Below are positions 35,648 through 38,376 of a stretch of DNA of 38,376 nucleotides, piece by piece; the first letter of the stretch is position 1, and each line of letters starts with the position of its first letter. A model generated the notes under the pieces. It searched no databases. It had not been told where the DNA came from and worked only from the letters and a program-made list of their open reading frames with translations. The position numbers and the translations under genes were made by a program. Source of the stretch: Prochlorococcus sp. AG-409-J03 (GTDB lineage Bacteria; Cyanobacteriota; Cyanobacteriia; PCC-6307; Cyanobiaceae). The stretch covers positions 1 to 38,376 of the forward strand of contig QCJZ01000005.1 in the NCBI GenBank assembly GCA_003215695.1, given 5' to 3'.

Positions 35648-37141
35648 ATGGCTCTTGTTCTACTCCCAGGCTTAAATACCTTAATTGAAGACATTAGTGA
35701 GGAAAAAAAACTTCCATCACAAGTAGTCGAAGCTGCTTTGAGAGAAGCGCTACTAAAAGGTTATGAACGATATAGAAGAACTCTTTATTTGGGGATAAGC
35801 GAAGATCCTTTTGAAGAAGATTATTTTAGTAACTTTGATGTAGGTTTGGATCTTGAAGAGGAAGGTTATAGAGTTTTAGCAAGCAAAATAATAGTTGAAG
35901 AAGTAGAGAGTGATGATCATCAAATAGCAATAGCTGAAGTTATGCAAGTTGCTGATGATGCGCAAGTTGGAGATACCGTTGTCCTTGATGTGACTCCAGA
36001 GAAAGAAGATTTCGGAAGAATGGCTGCAGCTACAACCAAACAAGTTTTAGCCCAAAAGTTGAGAGATCAGCAAAGAAGAATGATTCAAGAGGAATTTGCT
36101 GACTTAGAAGATCCTGTCCTAACTGCCAGAGTCATCAGATTTGAAAGGCAATCAGTAATTATGGCAGTAAGTTCTGGCTTAGGAAGACCAGAAGTAGAAG
36201 CAGAGCTCCCAAGAAGAGATCAATTGCCAAATGATAATTATCGAGCAAACGCAACATTTAAAGTATTCCTTAAAGAAGTTAGTGAAATCCCGAGGAGAGG
36301 TCCCCAACTTTTTGTGAGCAGGGCAAATGCTGGGCTTGTTGTGTATTTATTTGAAAATGAAGTTCCTGAAATCCAAGAGGGTTCAGTTCGTATTGTTGCT
36401 GTTTCACGAGAAGCAAATCCACCTTCTAGAGCAGTAGGTCCAAGAACAAAAGTAGCTGTTGACAGCAATGAAAGAGAGGTGGACCCTGTTGGAGCATGTA
36501 TTGGTGCAAGAGGAGCTCGAATTCAACAAGTAGTTAATGAACTGCGTGGAGAAAAAATAGATGTAATTCGTTGGTCTTCTGATCCTATTCAATACATTTG
36601 TAATTCATTAAGTCCTGCAAGAGTCGAAGTTGTTAGGCTTGTGGATCCAGAAGGTCAGCATGCGCATGTGCTAGTTCCTCCAGATCAACTTAGCCTAGCT
36701 ATCGGAAGAGAAGGGCAAAATGTAAGACTTGCCGCAAGGCTGACAGGTTGGAAAATAGACATAAAAAATTCACAAGAATATGATCAAGCCACTGAAGACT
36801 CTGAGGTTGCAGAATTAATTGCTCAAAGAGAAGAAGAAGAATCTTTACAGAGAGAAGCAGAGCAGAGATTAGAAGCAGAGCAAGCAGCGAGAGCAGAGGA
36901 AGATGCACGCTTAAGAGAGCTTTACCCTCTACCAGAAGACGAAGAAGATTTTCAAGATGGGCAATTATCAAATGTAGATACTCAGGAGACAGAATCTGAT
37001 TCTCCTGAAACTAAGGCAGATTGTGATACTGAAGACTCAGAAAATAAAACTGATGCAAGTTCAAGTGATATTGATGAAACAATTCAAGAGCTTGATAATG
37101 GCGAAGATGAAATAATTACAAAAGAGGAAGGAACCCGGTGA
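35648..37141 (+). CDS. nusA: Transcription termination/antitermination factor NusA
   Basis: 497 aa; S1/KH layout; VDPVGACIGARGARIQQVVNELRGEKIDVIRW, LAIGREGQNVRLAARLTGWKIDI; acidic C-terminal tail. Confidence 0.96.
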   Translation: MALVLLPGLNTLIEDISEEKKLPSQVVEAALREALLKGYERYRRTLYLGISEDPFEEDYFSNFDVGLDLEEEGYRVLASKIIVEEVESDDHQIAIAEVMQVADDAQVGDTVVLDVTPEKEDFGRMAAATTKQVLAQKLRDQQRRMIQEEFADLEDPVLTARVIRFERQSVIMAVSSGLGRPEVEAELPRRDQLPNDNYRANATFKVFLKEVSEIPRRGPQLFVSRANAGLVVYLFENEVPEIQEGSVRIVAVSREANPPSRAVGPRTKVAVDSNEREVDPVGACIGARGARIQQVVNELRGEKIDVIRWSSDPIQYICNSLSPARVEVVRLVDPEGQHAHVLVPPDQLSLAIGREGQNVRLAARLTGWKIDIKNSQEYDQATEDSEVAELIAQREEEESLQREAEQRLEAEQAARAEEDARLRELYPLPEDEEDFQDGQLSNVDTQETESDSPETKADCDTEDSENKTDASSSDIDETIQELDNGEDEIITKEEGTR

Positions 37142-37413
37142 GTCAAAACCCCATTCTGCGCAGATGTGTAGCTTGCAAAAAAGTTCTTGATCGCAAGTCT
37201 CTTTTAAAAGTTACTAAAGATTTTCAGAATGGAGTAGTTCTCTCAAGCGGAATGGGTAGATCAGCCTATCTCTGTCCAACAGAATCATGCTTTGTAGAAG
37301 CTTTGAAGCGTAAACGATTACAAAAAGCTTTGAGATGTGATATTCACTCAAGCGTTTTCAATATGCTCCAAAAACAACTTAATACCTGCATTGATTCAGA
37401 TAGTGAGGCATGA
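37138..37413 (+). CDS. ylxR: YlxR-family nucleic-acid-binding protein
   Basis: NPILRRCVACKKVLDRKSLLKV, GRSAYLCPTESCFVEALKRKRLQKAL; GTG start overlaps the nusA stop (GTGA), between nusA and infB. Confidence 0.9.
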   Translation: MSQNPILRRCVACKKVLDRKSLLKVTKDFQNGVVLSSGMGRSAYLCPTESCFVEALKRKRLQKALRCDIHSSVFNMLQKQLNTCIDSDSEA

Positions 37414-37473
37414 TGTTTATTAAGAGAGCTAAGTCAACTCAAAAACCAAATCTAAAGTTCAAGCACAACATTA

Positions 37474-38376
37474 ATGACCAGCAGCGGCAAAATCAGAATT
37501 TATGAATTGTCAAAGGACTTAAACCTTGACAATAAAGATGTGCTGGATGCAGCTCGAAAACTTGCCATAGCAGCGAAGAGCCATAGCAGCTCCATCAGCA
37601 GTCTTGAGGCAAATCAAATCAAAGATCTTTTAAAAAAAAGTGTTAGTTCAAAAACGTCAATCAACCCAAGCAAAAAATTAGATAAAGAAATTCTGTCCGT
37701 TAAAAAAGCTCCTATCAAAACTGAAAAGAATCAGAAGCCCCTACTTAAGCAAAATTCTCCTCAACAAGCAGAGCTTTCACAGCCAAAGTTAAATGTTCCT
37801 GTACAACCAGGAAAAACTTTAGTTAACAGCAAGGGATCATCTAAAGCAAACAATCAAAAAATTTTAAAAAACAAACTTCCTGAACAACAAAAACAAATAA
37901 TCGCGCCCTCTAAGCCCAATAAACCACTGCCTCCAAAACCTAGAGATGAGGCGAACCAAACCATTAATAAGCCTGAGACTCAAACTTTTAAGGAATCTCT
38001 TCTTACCGAACAAAAAACAGATCAAAAATTAGTTAATCAACCTAAAAGTTCTCAATCAACTAAAAAGGCAATAAATCAACCACAAAAAACTTATCGTCAG
38101 CAGCCTAAAAGACCTATTGCACCACCAAGCAGACCAAAAATAAATATTGAAGAGAAAAAACAATTACAAACTAATAACCAGAATATAAAACGAAGGATCA
38201 ATCAAGAATTGAATTCTTCACAGAAATCTAGTCCAGGGAATCCTCAAAAAATCAAAAGCCAAAACGTACAGAATTCACCCTCAAAAACACCTCAACCTCC
38301 AAAAAAAGGAAATACTCTTGAACTGGTTGGTGCCCCTATAAGAATAGATAAGCCTCCAATTCAACCTAGGACCAAC
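37474..38376 (+). CDS. infB: Translation initiation factor IF-2, N-terminal part (truncated by window end)
   Basis: ATG at 37474: MTSSGKIRIYELSKDLNLDNKDVLDAARKLAIAAKSHSSSIS..., then long K/Q/P-rich linker; open to the window end; follows nusA-ylxR. Confidence 0.92.
   Translation, partial: MTSSGKIRIYELSKDLNLDNKDVLDAARKLAIAAKSHSSSISSLEANQIKDLLKKSVSSKTSINPSKKLDKEILSVKKAPIKTEKNQKPLLKQNSPQQAELSQPKLNVPVQPGKTLVNSKGSSKANNQKILKNKLPEQQKQIIAPSKPNKPLPPKPRDEANQTINKPETQTFKESLLTEQKTDQKLVNQPKSSQSTKKAINQPQKTYRQQPKRPIAPPSRPKINIEEKKQLQTNNQNIKRRINQELNSSQKSSPGNPQKIKSQNVQNSPSKTPQPPKKGNTLELVGAPIRIDKPPIQPRTN

Noticed and set aside
36830-36905. gaagaagaagaa / agcagagca-type purine-rich short repeats in nusA
   Set aside because: Explained by Glu/Ala-rich coding sequence; not an independent repeat or CRISPR-like element.
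36238-36971. Minus-strand ORFs antisense to nusA, including the leucine-rich 90-aa ORF at 36699-36971
   Set aside because: The leucine-rich translation is what an E/K/R-rich coding strand gives in antisense; not evidence of a membrane protein.

Overview
This window is a compact, AT-rich, mostly housekeeping segment that looks like a marine picocyanobacterial chromosome. Prochlorococcus, probably a low-light-type lineage, is my inference from split rpoC1/rpoC2, an hli gene, PII, ycf35-type genes and gene content. From left to right it contains: the C-terminus of a Ccs1/ResB-like protein; queF; a small ORF plus glnB (PII) behind a perfect NtcA-type site (GTA-N8-TAC); a TlyA-family methyltransferase; purB; fumC; a Ski2/Mtr4-like DExH helicase; a biotin cluster (bioF, a bioK/bioG-like esterase, bioC, bioD, bioA); a J-domain protein; rsmG; an aldo/keto reductase; a ferredoxin-DUF1257(Ycf35)-DUF2997 cluster; a HEAT-repeat protein; a 41-aa membrane ORF; an SSS-family symporter; rlmN overlapping an unlisted hli gene; rpoC2-rpoC1-rpoB; tatD; rpsT; hisD; rpiA; a DegP/HtrA-like protease; and rimP-nusA-ylxR-infB (infB truncated). 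I found no rRNA, tRNA, CRISPR array, prophage or transposon. I saw no clear evidence of a dramatic new system. The items most worth checking are the NtcA site that argues for a shorter start codon, two small genes missing from the ORF track, a perfect 21-bp inverted repeat before fumC, a GC-rich structured leader before rimP, a terminator separating tatD from rpoB, and the uncharacterised ferredoxin/DUF1257/DUF2997 cluster.
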